Positions 8,987 to 20,548 of a stretch of DNA of 64,000 nt are shown in pieces (the stretch's first letter is position 1; every line of letters starts with the position of its first letter). Both the position numbers and the translations under genes were made by a program. This stretch comes from Martinezella rhizogenes (GTDB lineage: Bacteria > Pseudomonadota > Alphaproteobacteria > Rhizobiales > Rhizobiaceae), in NCBI RefSeq assembly GCF_007002745.1, contig NZ_SGNY01000002.1, positions 186,001-250,000 on the forward strand, read 5' to 3'. The notes beneath the pieces were generated by a model. The model was given only the letters and a program-made list of their open reading frames with translations. It made no database searches and was not told the DNA's origin.

Positions 8987-9113
8987 TGTTCAATTCCTCG
9001 TGCTGCATCTGATGCGGCCGATTCTCTTGGCGGCGGCCGAACATGCTCTTTACCAAAAAAATCGCCGGTTGCGTCTGCCCCGTGCCGATAATGCACAGGC
9101 AATTGCACCGCCT

Positions 9114-10001
9114 CTAAGCCGCCCCGGACGAGACCCGCAAAAATGCAAGCCGTCTGCCGAACACATTCAGCATCAGCCCGATGATGACCAATGCGGCGCC
9201 GACCACTTCAAAGACGGTGATATGCTCTGCGAAAGCGAGATAGGCGCTGATGAAACCGACAATCGGCACCAGCAGTGAAAACGGCGCCACCGTTCCGGCC
9301 GGATAACGCAGAAGCAGGTAACTCCAGATGCCCGCGCCGACAATCGTCGCACCATAGGCCATGTAGATCACCACGAGAGCCATCGTCGGCGTCGCATTGA
9401 GCACGCCTTCCGCAATCGCTTCAGGTCCTTCCACCACCAGCGAAAGCAGGATCAACGGCAGAACTGGCACAAGGCTCGTCCATGCGACAAAGGAAACCGC
9501 ATTCACCTGGCCGATGCGGCGGTTGACGATGTTGCCGCAGGCCCAGGCAATGGCCGAGCCGACGCCCATCAGAAGCGGTACCAGGGCTGCGACCGTCATG
9601 CGTTCCACGCCGATGACCGCCAGCCCGCCAAAAGCAATGATCGCGCCGATGATCTGTGAAGGCAACGGCCGCTCGCCGAGAAACACCACGGCAAGCGCCA
9701 GCGTGAAGAAGGCCTGCGACTGCATGACGAGCGAAGCGAGCCCCGCCGGCAGGCCGAGCTTGATGGCCGGATAAAGCAGGCCGAACTGCACGAAGCCCAT
9801 CGCCATGCCGTACACGATCATATGCCGCCACGGCACATTGGGTTTCGGCAGGAAGAATACCAGCGGCACGGCTGCAAAGAAATAACGTACACCCGTCAGA
9901 AACAAAGGCGGCATGTCGGTGACGCCGACCTTGATGGCGACGAAGTTGAAGCCCCACAAAAACACGGTGATCAGGGCGAGAAGTATATGCGGCAATGCCA
10001 T
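9114..10001 (-). CDS. eamA: EamA/DMT-family exporter (O-acetylserine/cysteine exporter-like)
   Basis: A 295-residue drug/metabolite transporter with two EamA repeats, ten predicted helices. It is strongly reminiscent of E. coli EamA (YdeD), which exports O-acetylserine and cysteine: shared blocks include WGFNFVAIKVG, the MPPLFLTGVRY segment, LPAGLASLVMQSQAFFT, AWACGNIVNR and APFSLLVPIVG. Start at ATG 10001 (MALPHILL); an upstream in-frame extension is Arg/Lys-rich and would cross into lysE. Substrate assignment is by resemblance from memory, not by search. A LysE-type exporter is next door. Confidence 0.85.
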   Translation of the reverse strand: MALPHILLALITVFLWGFNFVAIKVGVTDMPPLFLTGVRYFFAAVPLVFFLPKPNVPWRHMIVYGMAMGFVQFGLLYPAIKLGLPAGLASLVMQSQAFFTLALAVVFLGERPLPSQIIGAIIAFGGLAVIGVERMTVAALVPLLMGVGSAIAWACGNIVNRRIGQVNAVSFVAWTSLVPVLPLILLSLVVEGPEAIAEGVLNATPTMALVVIYMAYGATIVGAGIWSYLLLRYPAGTVAPFSLLVPIVGFISAYLAFAEHITVFEVVGAALVIIGLMLNVFGRRLAFLRVSSGAA

Positions 10002-10038
10002 TTTGTTATGTCCGAATTTCAGGCGATCAAGAGTTGCC

Positions 10039-10677
10039 TTACGGCGCGACCGCCCTCTTCCAGCCAAAGGCAATGAGACCGGCGCCGATCAGGAGACCAC
10101 CACCCGTGCGGTTGACGATGCGCTGAACATTCGGCTTGCGGATCGTGTTGCGGGCGGCACTTGCCAGAAGTCCATAAAGGGCGGCATTGACGGTGGCAAG
10201 CACCAGGAAGGTCACCTCGAATATCAGCACCTGCGGCCAGAAGGGCAATGTCGGCACCAGAAATTGCGGCAGGAAGGCGACGAAAAACACGATGCTTTTC
10301 GGGTTCAGCGCGGTGACGATATAGGCATGCAGGAAGATTTTGAGCGGTCTTTCACGGCCCGTCACACCCTTGCCGTCCGCGCCTTCGCCGCTGATCGGTG
10401 AACGCCACAGCTTGATGCCGAGATAGATGAGGTAGGCGGCGCCAATCCATTTCAGACCGGTGAAAAGAGCGGCCGATGTGGCAAGCAGCGCGCCGAGCCC
10501 CAGCATTGAGGCCGTCATGGCAGTGAAATCACCCAGCGCCACGCCCGTCACCGTCGCGGTGCTCGCCTTGCGGCCATGGCCGAGCGCGTAAGAAATCACC
10601 AACAGGATCGTCGGTCCCGGAATGGCGAGCATGATGGCGGATGCGGCCACGAAGGCCAGCCAGTTCTCCAAAGGCAT
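10039..10677 (-). CDS. LysE/RhtB-family amino-acid exporter
   Basis: A 212-residue inner-membrane protein with six hydrophobic segments. The family signature near the N-terminus, IPGPTILLVISYALGHGRKAS, is present, followed by GVALGDFTAMTASMLGLGAL and YLIYLGIKLWRS. LysE/RhtB proteins export amino acids such as lysine or homoserine lactone/threonine. It is co-directional with the EamA-like gene 37 bp downstream, so the pair may be an amino-acid overflow unit. Substrate unknown. Confidence 0.88.
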   Translation of the reverse strand: MPLENWLAFVAASAIMLAIPGPTILLVISYALGHGRKASTATVTGVALGDFTAMTASMLGLGALLATSAALFTGLKWIGAAYLIYLGIKLWRSPISGEGADGKGVTGRERPLKIFLHAYIVTALNPKSIVFFVAFLPQFLVPTLPFWPQVLIFEVTFLVLATVNAALYGLLASAARNTIRKPNVQRIVNRTGGGLLIGAGLIAFGWKRAVAP

Positions 10678-10724
10678 GATGGAAATCTCCCTTCACTCGA
10701 TGCGGTGAGCAAGCCACGGAAATC

Positions 10725-11213
10725 CTACTCTGGCAAGAGCTCCGTCTCCTGCTCGGCAAGACGCGTAAGTGCAGCCTCGTCGAAGCGGAGGAAAGCACAC
10801 TCCACCTCGTTTGCGCCAACACGGCTGTAGAACCGTTGCGCGCCGCTATTGTCGCGACCCGTCGTGAAATCGAGCCGCGAACCACCCTGTTCGACGACAA
10901 TTTTTGCCGCCTCACGGATCAGCGCTTCACCGACACCACGCCCCCTCGCCCATTCCGCAACGTAAAGTTCCTTCATGAACCAGACCGGCCGCAGCGCGAC
11001 ACCAGGAAACATCTCGAACATAGAGAGAATGCCCCGAGCGCCGTCATCGACAGCGACAAGCATGATACCGTTGCCGGACTGTAAAAAATGTCCGAGACGG
11101 GTCCGCACCGCCGCCTCACCAATCGCGCCCGCCCCCTCGTAATGCCGCTCCATATCGACAAACACAGGGCAAAGCAGCTCGATATCGGTCGCGGTGACTT
11201 TTCGGATTCGCAT
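10725..11213 (-). CDS. GNAT-family N-acetyltransferase
   Basis: A 162-residue acetyl-CoA-dependent acetyltransferase. Motif A is seen as RGRGVGEALI at about 90-99 (the Q/RxxGxG/A pyrophosphate loop), with the C-terminal RFYSRVGANEVE block typical of small-molecule or diamine-type GNATs. Start at ATG 11213 (MRIRKVTA), five codons inside a slightly longer frame, because it matches the usual beta-1 strand start. The acceptor is not predictable. It lies 47 bp upstream of lysE in the same direction. Confidence 0.85.
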   Translation of the reverse strand: MRIRKVTATDIELLCPVFVDMERHYEGAGAIGEAAVRTRLGHFLQSGNGIMLVAVDDGARGILSMFEMFPGVALRPVWFMKELYVAEWARGRGVGEALIREAAKIVVEQGGSRLDFTTGRDNSGAQRFYSRVGANEVECAFLRFDEAALTRLAEQETELLPE

Positions 11214-11281
11214 AAAATTCCACTCCAAAAATACGACGAAAGCACGGGATCATGACGTTGGTTTCACAAAACCGGCAACAG

Positions 11282-11309
11282 CTTCGCCGAACCTTTCGGG
11301 CCGGCGAAG
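11282..11309 (-). terminator. Hairpin downstream of the DUF1127 gene
   Basis: A perfect 8-bp stem (CTTCGCCG 11282-11289 with CGGCGAAG 11302-11309), extended by flanking CAAC/GTTG complementarity, 15 bases past the stop codon at 11325. It lacks a clear U-tract, so it is a possible terminator or 3'-end stabiliser. Confidence 0.5.
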
Positions 11310-11324
11310 TGCAGTTGCCCCAAC

Positions 11325-11564
11325 TCAAAACCGCGGCGCCCAGTAAGGTGGTGCCCAGTCCCGACGCATCTTCCGCTCGGATGGCTCGAGGCCGATATCA
11401 TCCAGCATACGTTCGGGTAGATCGGTGATATCCGTCGGCGGTGCACGCGGCACCATGGCCGCAACGAGAACCGCCCTTAGGGTTTTCCAGACGCCGAACG
11501 TGACGAACAAACGGTCGACCGCATCCGGCAGCGCATATGCTACCAATGGTTGATTTTTTTGCAT
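11325..11564 (-). CDS. DUF1127-family small protein
   Basis: A 79-residue protein. The C-terminal half carries the DUF1127/YjiS-like pattern: a basic/aromatic stretch (FGVWKTLRAVLVAAMV) and then the LPERMLDDIGLEPSE motif, followed by an unusually Trp/Pro-rich tail (RRDWAPPYWAPRF). Short DUF1127 proteins of Agrobacterium have been linked to RNA and phosphate/carbon metabolism; this one is longer at its N-terminus. Start at ATG 11564; the frame stays open upstream to 11756 but overlaps the 31-codon gene there. Confidence 0.7.
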   Translation of the reverse strand: MQKNQPLVAYALPDAVDRLFVTFGVWKTLRAVLVAAMVPRAPPTDITDLPERMLDDIGLEPSERKMRRDWAPPYWAPRF

Positions 11565-11721
11565 GGAGATCCATCCCGGCGCAGCGAAGCAGCCAGGTCC
11601 TTTATCGATGGAAAACGACATGCCGGAACGACGGGCGCAGCACTCAGGCCACGCGAACGCGCAATTTCCGATGTCGAACGAAGTGAAAATGCCAAACGGC
11701 AAGGAAATCAGGCAATAAGCC

Positions 11722-11817
11722 TTATCGGAGGTTGATGCCTCGGACCATGTAACCACCGATGACCATGCCGGAAATGCCAGACATGCCGTTAAGGCGCATA
11801 TTAAAATCGTCAGTCAT
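11722..11817 (-). CDS. Uncharacterised 31-residue small protein
   Basis: A short gene below normal calling thresholds. ATG at 11817, stop at 11722. It is preceded by an excellent ribosome-binding site, AAGGAGG (11824-11830 on the complement), six bases before the ATG. The peptide starts MTDDFNMRLN and continues as a Gly/Met/Ile-rich hydrophobic stretch with G-x-x-x-G-like spacing (GMSGISGMVIGGYMVRG) and a basic end. The hydrophobic part is short for a membrane span. It lies 157 bp upstream of the DUF1127 gene in the same direction, so the two probably share a transcript. Function unknown. Confidence 0.65.
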   Translation of the reverse strand: MTDDFNMRLNGMSGISGMVIGGYMVRGINLR

Positions 11818-11942
11818 TCCACGCCTCCTTTTATAGCGGTTACACACGAGGAGCATCTTACACGAGATGTCAGGCGCGACAAGTGGTCGCAATCTCGAAT
11901 TGTAAAAGTCAAATGAGATAGATGCAAAAATACAACAGGCGC

Positions 11943-12764
11943 TCAGGCTGCCGAAACGCTGAGCCCAAACCCCTGCATCAGCCGCCGCGTGGCGAAGTCC
12001 GGCTTGCCCGATGTGAAGACGGCAAAGTCGAAGCCATCGGGGTGTTCCGCATCCTGCGGCAGCGGCACCAGATGGCGCGCCCGCCTTGCAATCGCCTCCG
12101 CCGGATCAAGCCAGTCCACCGGCCAGGGTGCCAGCCGGCGAAACACATTGGCCATGAAGGGGTAATGGGTGCAGGCGAGAACGACGATATCGGTGCGCTT
12201 GCCGTCACTGTCGATGAAGCAGGGTTCGATTTCAGCCAGAACCGCCTCGTCCGAAACCGGCTCACCCCTGATCCAGCTTTCCGCCATGCGCGCCAGATTT
12301 TCAGAGCCCACGAGACGGACATGGCACTGTGTGGCGAAGGACTGGATGAGATCACGCGTATAGGCACGCTTGACGGTACCCGGCGTCGCCAGCACGGAGA
12401 CGAGGCCGGAGCGGGTGCGCTCCGCAGCCGGTTTGATGGCGGGAACGGTGCCGACGAACGTCATGTCCGGAAACCGGGCGCGAAGATCGGCACCGGCCAG
12501 TGTGAAGGCGGTGTTGCAGGCGATGATGCAGACTTCCGGGCTGTAGTCCTGTAGCAGCGTTTCGAAGAGCGAGAGAATACGCGTCTTCAGCGCCTCCTCT
12601 TCCCAGCCGCCATAGGGAAAACCCGCATCGTCGGCCACATAAATGAAACCGCGCTCGGGCATCAGCACGCGCGCTTCGCGCAGCACAGTCAGCCCGCCAA
12701 TGCCGGAATCAAACACCAGCACCGGTTTCAGCACATCGGCCGCGGCCTCATTCGTCTTCAGCAT
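11943..12764 (-). CDS. murI: Glutamate racemase
   Basis: A 273-residue racemase making D-glutamate for peptidoglycan. FDSGIGG at 18-24 supplies the conserved Asp-Ser; the two catalytic cysteines are in ACNT (C83) and ACTH (C198, H200). The family blocks GTVPAIKP and the VLATPGTVK-like segment are present. It begins inside the end of the trmJ-like gene (17-bp overlap, different frame), which implies translational coupling. Confidence 0.95.
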   Translation of the reverse strand: MLKTNEAAADVLKPVLVFDSGIGGLTVLREARVLMPERGFIYVADDAGFPYGGWEEEALKTRILSLFETLLQDYSPEVCIIACNTAFTLAGADLRARFPDMTFVGTVPAIKPAAERTRSGLVSVLATPGTVKRAYTRDLIQSFATQCHVRLVGSENLARMAESWIRGEPVSDEAVLAEIEPCFIDSDGKRTDIVVLACTHYPFMANVFRRLAPWPVDWLDPAEAIARRARHLVPLPQDAEHPDGFDFAVFTSGKPDFATRRLMQGFGLSVSAA

Positions 12765-13593
12765 TCTCCCCGGTCCTCTCCGAATTGGCGCCCTCAGCCG
12801 ACGGCGCCGCCCGGCCTGCCTGCTTTGGCCACTGCCGGGGGAAACGGTCGAGCGAATTGATCACGCCGCGGACAACGCTGATTTCCTGCTCGGAAAAACC
12901 CCGTCTCGACAGCACGGCACGCAGATTGTCGACCATTTTCGGCTTTTTTTCAGCAGGGTGGAAATAACCGCGCGCGTCCAGCGCTTCCTCGATATGTTCG
13001 AACAGGCCGAAAACCTGCTCCTTGGTCGAAGGTCGCTGCTCGACGGACTGGAAAAGCGTCTCCCCCAGGTCGTCCATGCCTGATTTCATCCATTCATAAG
13101 ACATCAGCAGCACAGCCTGCGCAATGTTCAGCGAGGCAAAAGCGGGGTTGACGGGGAAGGTCACGATCTCGTCGGCCAGCGCCACTTCCTCATTGGTCAG
13201 CCCCCAGCGCTCCCGCCCAAACAGGATGCCGGTCTTTTCGCCAGCCTTGAATTTTGCCCTGAGCGTATCGGCAGCGGTTACCGGCGCGCGCACCGGCTTG
13301 AAACCGTAACGCTCGCGCGCCGTCGTGGCATAAACGAAATTGAGATCCTTGATCGCCTCTTCCAGCGTCTCGAATACCTTGGTGCCGTCAATGACATGAT
13401 CGGCCTTGGAAGCGGCAGCACGCGCCTTCTCGCTCGGCCAGCCATCACGTGGATTGACCAGACGCAGTTCGGAAAGGCCGAAATTGGCCATCGCCCGTGC
13501 CACCATGCCGATATTTTCGCCGAGCTGCGGTTCGACCAGAATGATCGCCGGGCCTTCCGCCAGAAGTTCAAGCTCACTGTTAGTGCCTGCCAT
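12748..13593 (-). CDS. trmJ: SpoU/TrmJ-type tRNA/rRNA 2'-O-methyltransferase
   Basis: A 281-residue SPOUT-superfamily methyltransferase. Motif 1 ([20 protein letters not shown], about 19-38), motif 2 ([14 protein letters not shown]) and motif 3 ([18 protein letters not shown]) that form the trefoil knot and SAM site are all visible. The C-terminal extension after about 165 matches TrmJ, which methylates nucleotide 32 of tRNAs. The very C-terminus is Glu/Ala-rich. It overlaps murI by 17 bp. Confidence 0.88.
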   Translation of the reverse strand: MAGTNSELELLAEGPAIILVEPQLGENIGMVARAMANFGLSELRLVNPRDGWPSEKARAAASKADHVIDGTKVFETLEEAIKDLNFVYATTARERYGFKPVRAPVTAADTLRAKFKAGEKTGILFGRERWGLTNEEVALADEIVTFPVNPAFASLNIAQAVLLMSYEWMKSGMDDLGETLFQSVEQRPSTKEQVFGLFEHIEEALDARGYFHPAEKKPKMVDNLRAVLSRRGFSEQEISVVRGVINSLDRFPRQWPKQAGRAAPSAEGANSERTGENAEDE

Positions 13594-13745
13594 CGTCGTT
13601 TGTCCGTTTTCAAAAGCGCCGCATCGACTTTAACGCCGATACTGTAAAGCGCGCCTCACTGGCATAGATCGGCGCTAAAATCAAAGTCGGAGGGAGCACG
13701 CATCCCGCTCGGATTTGCTGAAGATGAGAGCAAAACCACTACCCC

Positions 13746-13820
13746 GTCATCCTCGGGCTTGACCCGAGGATCTACAAACCGTTGAAATCAATCGATCCTC
13801 GGGTCAAACCCGAGGATGAC
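13746..13820. repeat. Palindromic intergenic repeat, family A copy 1
   Basis: Two mirrored hairpins: GTCATCCTCGGGCTTGACCC... (13746-13772) and its near-complement 13794-13820, joined by a variable 21-base spacer. Each arm is itself a palindrome (CCTCGGGcTTGACCCGAGG). Other copies: 23801, 39643, 54693 and 61931. Confidence 0.9.
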
Positions 13821-13873
13821 GACGATTGTGGCGAAAGCCTCGCATCACCCTCAACGGGCTCAAACGCGACCCC

Positions 13874-14404
13874 TCACTCGCCCTTGATGATATTCGCCAT
13901 CTCTTCGCGCAGCGAATCCCTGCCCTCATCGCCAACGCGGTGAATGTCGCTGATCACCGGCCGCCCGTCTTCCTCGATGACATCGAAATGAACTTCATCG
14001 ACGGTCGCCTTCATCTCCGCCTCGTCCATGCAGGCCCACAGCTTGAATTTCGCCGTCACATCAGTCACGCCGTCCTTCACCGCGCCCGGCGTCACCGAAA
14101 CATCCGCCAGCGGGCAGCCATCCTGCGAGTTCGTCACCACATCGTAACCGAAGGGATCGCCGGTCTCACCGCTTTCCGCCTCATATGCCGGCTTCTTGGA
14201 TGCTTCGCGATACTGGGTGACGAAGTCCTTGCTGAACAGGCTGGTCAGCATGTCCTCGTCGAAAATATATTTCCAGTTTTCGGCGTCGCCGGACCAGTTC
14301 TTGACGGTGATGTCCATCACCTTCTGAACGGGATCGGCAGGCCCGGCCGCAAGGGCATTGTGCGAAAAGAGGACGGCGGCAGTCAGAAGCAGAATATTCC
14401 GCAT
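13874..14404 (-). CDS. Secreted/periplasmic hypothetical protein
   Basis: A 176-residue protein with a clear signal peptide (MRNILLLTAAVLFSHNALAA, cleavage about 19-20). The mature part is acidic, with two cysteines (QDGCPLA and LWACMDE) that could form a disulfide. No family recognised. Start at ATG 14404 gives a normal signal peptide; the frame is open further upstream. Located alone, opposite in direction to icd, 215 bp away. Confidence 0.72.
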   Translation of the reverse strand: MRNILLLTAAVLFSHNALAAGPADPVQKVMDITVKNWSGDAENWKYIFDEDMLTSLFSKDFVTQYREASKKPAYEAESGETGDPFGYDVVTNSQDGCPLADVSVTPGAVKDGVTDVTAKFKLWACMDEAEMKATVDEVHFDVIEEDGRPVISDIHRVGDEGRDSLREEMANIIKGE

Positions 14405-14619
14405 GATGTGATCCCGGGATAGGCCCGACACGCGGGCGAAGCGATTCGCCTGACTGTATTCCGGCATTGTGGTTTGGCAATGCGCAATCCACTGTTGCGC
14501 TGCGCCAAAAAAGCGCCCCCCATGGCTTTGCCTCAGACGCTCGCGATGCTATAGCCGCACCGGATATTTTTCCGGATACCGGCGTCATCAGGCGCCACAG
14601 CTTCGAAGGTGAGGAATTC

Positions 14620-15834
14620 ATGGCAAAGATCAAGGTAGCCAATCCAGTCGTTGATCTCGACGGCGACGAAATGACCCGTATCATCTGGCAGCTGATCAAG
14701 GACAAGCTGATCCTGCCTTACCTCGATCTCGATATCGAATATTACGACCTCTCGGTTGAAAACCGTGATGCCACCAACGACCAGGTCACCGTCGATGCGG
14801 CACACGCCATCAAGAAGCACGGCGTCGGCATCAAGTGCGCCACGATCACGCCGGATGAAGCACGCGTCGAGGAATTCGGCCTGAAGCAGATGTGGAAGAG
14901 CCCGAACGGCACGATCCGCAACATTCTGGGCGGCGTCATCTTCCGCGAGCCGATCATCTGCAAGAACGTTCCGCGCCTCGTTCCCGGCTGGACCAAGCCG
15001 ATCGTCGTCGGCCGCCACGCTTTCGGCGACCAGTACAAGGCAACCGATTTCAAGTTCCCCGGCAAGGGCAAGCTGACGATCAAGTTCGTTGGTGAAGACG
15101 GTCAGGTCATCGAGAAGGACGTCTTCGACGCTCCGAGCGCCGGCGTGGCACTTGCCATGTACAACCTCGACGAATCCATCCGCGAATTCGCCCGCGCATC
15201 GATGATGTACGGCCTGATGCGCAAGTGGCCGGTTTACCTGTCCACCAAGAACACCATCCTCAAGGCCTATGACGGTCGCTTCAAGGACATCTTCGAAGAA
15301 GTCTACCAGACCGAGTTCAAGGCGAAGTTCGACGAAGTCGGCATCATCTATGAGCACCGCCTGATCGACGACATGGTTGCTTCCGCGCTGAAGTGGTCCG
15401 GCGGTTACGTCTGGGCCTGCAAGAACTACGATGGCGACGTTCAGTCCGACACGGTTGCCCAGGGCTTCGGCTCGCTCGGCCTGATGACCTCGGTTCTCCT
15501 GTCGCCGGACGGCCGCACGGTCGAAGCCGAAGCGGCACACGGCACGGTGACGCGCCACTACCGCCAGCACCAGAAGGGTCAGGAAACCTCGACCAACTCG
15601 ATCGCTTCGATCTTCGCCTGGACCCGTGGCCTCGCCCACCGCGCCAAGCTGGACGACAATGCCGAACTCGCAAAGTTCGCGACAACGCTCGAAACCGTCT
15701 GCGTCGACACCGTCGAAAGCGGCTTCATGACCAAGGATCTGGCCCTGCTCATCGGTCCGGACCAGCCCTGGCTCTCCACCACCGCTTTCCTCGACAAGAT
15801 CGACGAGAACCTCAAGAAGGCGATGGCGGCTTAA
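14620..15834 (+). CDS. icd: Isocitrate dehydrogenase (NADP+)
   Basis: A 404-residue dimeric eukaryotic-type (subfamily II) NADP-dependent isocitrate dehydrogenase, converting isocitrate to 2-oxoglutarate in the TCA cycle. It starts [20 protein letters not shown]; substrate-site block [12 protein letters not shown], the metal Asp in [24 protein letters not shown], and the NADP-site [13 protein letters not shown] are all present. Start fixed by the family N-terminus; upstream in-frame codons belong to the promoter region. GAGG lies six bases before the ATG. A terminator follows. Confidence 0.97.
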   Translation: MAKIKVANPVVDLDGDEMTRIIWQLIKDKLILPYLDLDIEYYDLSVENRDATNDQVTVDAAHAIKKHGVGIKCATITPDEARVEEFGLKQMWKSPNGTIRNILGGVIFREPIICKNVPRLVPGWTKPIVVGRHAFGDQYKATDFKFPGKGKLTIKFVGEDGQVIEKDVFDAPSAGVALAMYNLDESIREFARASMMYGLMRKWPVYLSTKNTILKAYDGRFKDIFEEVYQTEFKAKFDEVGIIYEHRLIDDMVASALKWSGGYVWACKNYDGDVQSDTVAQGFGSLGLMTSVLLSPDGRTVEAEAAHGTVTRHYRQHQKGQETSTNSIASIFAWTRGLAHRAKLDDNAELAKFATTLETVCVDTVESGFMTKDLALLIGPDQPWLSTTAFLDKIDENLKKAMAA

Positions 15835-15853
15835 GCCTCTTCACTCAGCGACA

Positions 15854-16120
15854 TTAAAACCCGGCCTCAGCGCCGGGTTTTTTCTTTGCGCCACTAATCT
15901 GAAACGTCAGCGCCGCGGCACGGGCCGAGCGCGCCCTCACCTCCTCCTGCACTGGGAGACCAAGTGCACCCGTCGCGCGCCTGACCTGCAAATCTCCGAC
16001 CAGAAGCGATAGCCAGATCTCGCCCGGCCCTTCCAGCATGTCAGCGCATATGACACCGCGTTCTTCCAATGCCTGAAAATAGGCCGCAAGTTTCGGCATG
16101 ACGTGGTCACGATCTGGGCT
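15854..16120 (-). pseudogene. Remnant of a TetR-family regulator (C-terminal part only)
   Basis: The minus-strand frame 15854-16099 encodes about 81 residues (KLAAYFQALEERGVICADMLEG..., LSLLVGDLQVRRATG) that look like the C-terminal ligand-binding domain of a TetR regulator of the AefR/AcrR sort. There is no helix-turn-helix domain upstream: the sequence before the ATG quickly becomes a hairpin and non-coding. The frame also runs through the icd terminator region. Most simply a 5'-deleted, decaying gene; recognition of the domain is from memory. Confidence 0.5.
15859..15883 (+). terminator. Terminator after icd
   Basis: A 7-bp stem ACCCGGC (15859-15865) with GCCGGGT (15872-15878) and a run of T, 24 bases after the icd stop codon. 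Confidence 0.88.
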
Positions 16121-16449
16121 GCATTGGGCAGAAAAACGTGGAAAAACTGAAAAATCGGGCCGAAACGCCCGGTTTTCTTTTTTTGTTCACAGTATCTTGA
16201 TTAGACGTTGCACTAGGCGCAGACTTCGATTCTGCACCGTGCCGTGGCCAGCACAACAATAAGACAAAGCTGAAACAGCATCTACTTACAGATAACTTGC
16301 CCGGCGCAGTCAAAACTTACCGTAGCGTCAGTACGATCCTCAACGAGCGTGAGAATGATGCCGCGGGTTATAAAAACACACCGCGCCAGTGAGAAACCCG
16401 CAGGGTTTCCCCATGAGGTTGCGGCTATTTTGCTTGGGGAGGCAAAACT
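16100..16449. other. Gene-free region before the GST gene
   Basis: Contains a GC stem (CGGGC 16156-16160, GCCCG 16167-16171) with A- and T-rich flanks on both sides, likely a bidirectional terminator, and a small CCCGCAGGG-type palindrome near 16400. A T-arm-like stretch at about 16221-16238 is not part of a tRNA. Otherwise nothing recognised. Confidence 0.6.
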
Positions 16450-17076
16450 ATGAGTGAGTTGATCTTCTACACCAATCCCATGTCGCGCGGACGCATCGCG
16501 CGCTGGATGCTCGAAGAAGTGGGTGTTCCGTATAAAACGGAAATATTGAGCTTCGAAACCTCGATGAAATCACCCGCTTACCGCCTGATAAACCCGATGG
16601 CCAAGGTGCCGGCCATCAAACATGGCGATACCATCGTAACCGAGGCGGCGGCTATCTGTGCTTATCTGGCCGACGCCTTTCCGGGTGCAAATCTTGCTCC
16701 GACACCGAAGGCGCGCGGACTTTATTATCGCTGGATGTTTTTCGCTGCCGGCCCCCTGGAGATGGCGGCCAGCATGAAGGCAATGGGTTTTGAAGTACCG
16801 GCCGACAAGCTGCGCATGGCGGGCTGCGGCAGCTATGCGGATGTGATGAATACGCTTGAGCGCGCCGTCAGCGAAAACCGCTTCATCGCCGGCGATCTCT
16901 TCACCGCAGCAGATGTTTATGTCGGTGCCCATATCGGTTGGGGGCTACACTTCGGCACGATCGAAAAACGCCCGGCCTTCATCGACTACATGGCGCATCT
17001 CACCGAACGCCCGGCCTTCAAGCGTGCCGCCCAGCTTGATGAAGATGCGGCGAAGGATTTGCAGGCAACCGGATAG
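16450..17076 (+). CDS. Glutathione S-transferase
   Basis: A 208-residue GST. The N-terminal thioredoxin-like domain (1-78) has the active-site region FYTNPMSRGRIARWMLEE, the cis-Pro loop KVPAIKHGDTIVTEAAAI and the Glu-Ala/Ser glutathione-contact pair. The C-terminal helical domain (about 88-205) has the FIAGDLFTAADVYVG folding motif (S/T-x-x-D). Cytosolic; conjugates or reduces electrophiles with glutathione. Good ribosome-binding site (GGGGAGG) nine bases upstream. Confidence 0.93.
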   Translation: MSELIFYTNPMSRGRIARWMLEEVGVPYKTEILSFETSMKSPAYRLINPMAKVPAIKHGDTIVTEAAAICAYLADAFPGANLAPTPKARGLYYRWMFFAAGPLEMAASMKAMGFEVPADKLRMAGCGSYADVMNTLERAVSENRFIAGDLFTAADVYVGAHIGWGLHFGTIEKRPAFIDYMAHLTERPAFKRAAQLDEDAAKDLQATG

Positions 17077-17151
17077 TCGGCCTGCGATATTGCGAAAAAC
17101 GAACCACGGCCTGTCCGAAAATCGCCCATAGGGTCGGTTCTTGCGACGGGT

Positions 17152-17535
17152 CTATTCTTCGGATTGGCCGAATGGTTCTCCGACCTCGATTGCATGCCCG
17201 TCCGGATCATAAAAGCGGAATACTCTCTGCCCCCAGGCCTGCTCTTGAACGGGATGAATAAGCTCCACATGCGGTGCGATATTTAGAAAAGCCGCATCCA
17301 CATCTGCGTGCTCGAAATACAGCAGCAGGTTTCGCCTGCCATACGGCTCTTCCATGCCGGATGGTGCTTGCCACACCGTCTCCTCAAGCGACCGCCCCTC
17401 ATGGATGGCAAAGACGCCTTCAAAGAGAACGAAATCCCCGAAGTCCCGCAATATTCGGAGGCCGAGCCGGTCACGATAAAACGCCTTGGAGCGGTCTATA
17501 TCGCGCACGAAAGGGATGGGATTTACAAAGCGCAT
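17152..17535 (-). CDS. VOC-superfamily (glyoxalase/bleomycin-resistance-like) protein
   Basis: A 127-residue single-copy vicinal-oxygen-chelate protein with one pair of beta-alpha-beta-beta-beta units: NPIPFVRDIDRSKAFYRDRLGLRIL at the start and FRFYDPDGHAIEVGE at the end, where the Glu is a usual metal ligand. Such proteins may be lyases, dioxygenases or antibiotic-binding proteins; substrate unknown. It converges with the GST gene and stands downstream-facing from alaS's terminator. Confidence 0.85.
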   Translation of the reverse strand: MRFVNPIPFVRDIDRSKAFYRDRLGLRILRDFGDFVLFEGVFAIHEGRSLEETVWQAPSGMEEPYGRRNLLLYFEHADVDAAFLNIAPHVELIHPVQEQAWGQRVFRFYDPDGHAIEVGEPFGQSEE

Positions 17536-17605
17536 CGCATGACCTCCTCCCCGTCTTCAGCCCTCGATGATTCATACCGTCTCTCGCCAGCCTCAGCGCA
17601 GAATG

Positions 17606-17630
17606 AAAAAAGGCGGGGTAAAACCCCGCC
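17606..17630 (-). terminator. Terminator after alaS
   Basis: On the complement, GGCGGGG/CCCCGCC stem (17624-17630 with 17612-17618) followed by six T (17606-17611), 21 bases after the alaS stop. Confidence 0.9.
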
Positions 17631-17650
17631 CCTTCCTCAATCTTTCCGGA

Positions 17651-20314
<2,664 letters not shown>

Positions 20315-20447
20315 GCCCACACACCGCTCACAGCTGGAGTCCATCATTGCCATCACAAATGACGGCTATATTGCAAAATCAATGGCTTTTATCGTCCGTA
20401 TCCTGCCCTGTCCAGCCATGCAGGTAAACCAAGGCGCATCGACAAAC

Positions 20448-20481
20448 AAAAAGGGCCAGGCGAGGGAAAATCGCACGGCCC
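20448..20481 (-). terminator. Terminator after recA
   Basis: On the complement, a GGGCC...GGCCC stem (20477-20481 with 20453-20457) with an inner CGC/GCG pairing, ending in TTTTT; located about 70 bases past the recA stop. Confidence 0.7.
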
Positions 20482-20548
20482 ATTTCGTTTCGATCAGCTC
20501 ATTTCGGCAAAACGGCCCGACAATTCATGCCCGGCCGCTTTTGAGGTG

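Noticed and set aside
14533-15639. Long minus-strand frame opposite icd
   Set aside because: Shadow of the strongly biased codons of icd; no motifs.
16221-16238. T-arm-like hairpin suggesting a tRNA
   Set aside because: No anticodon or D arm and no acceptor stem in the correct positions.
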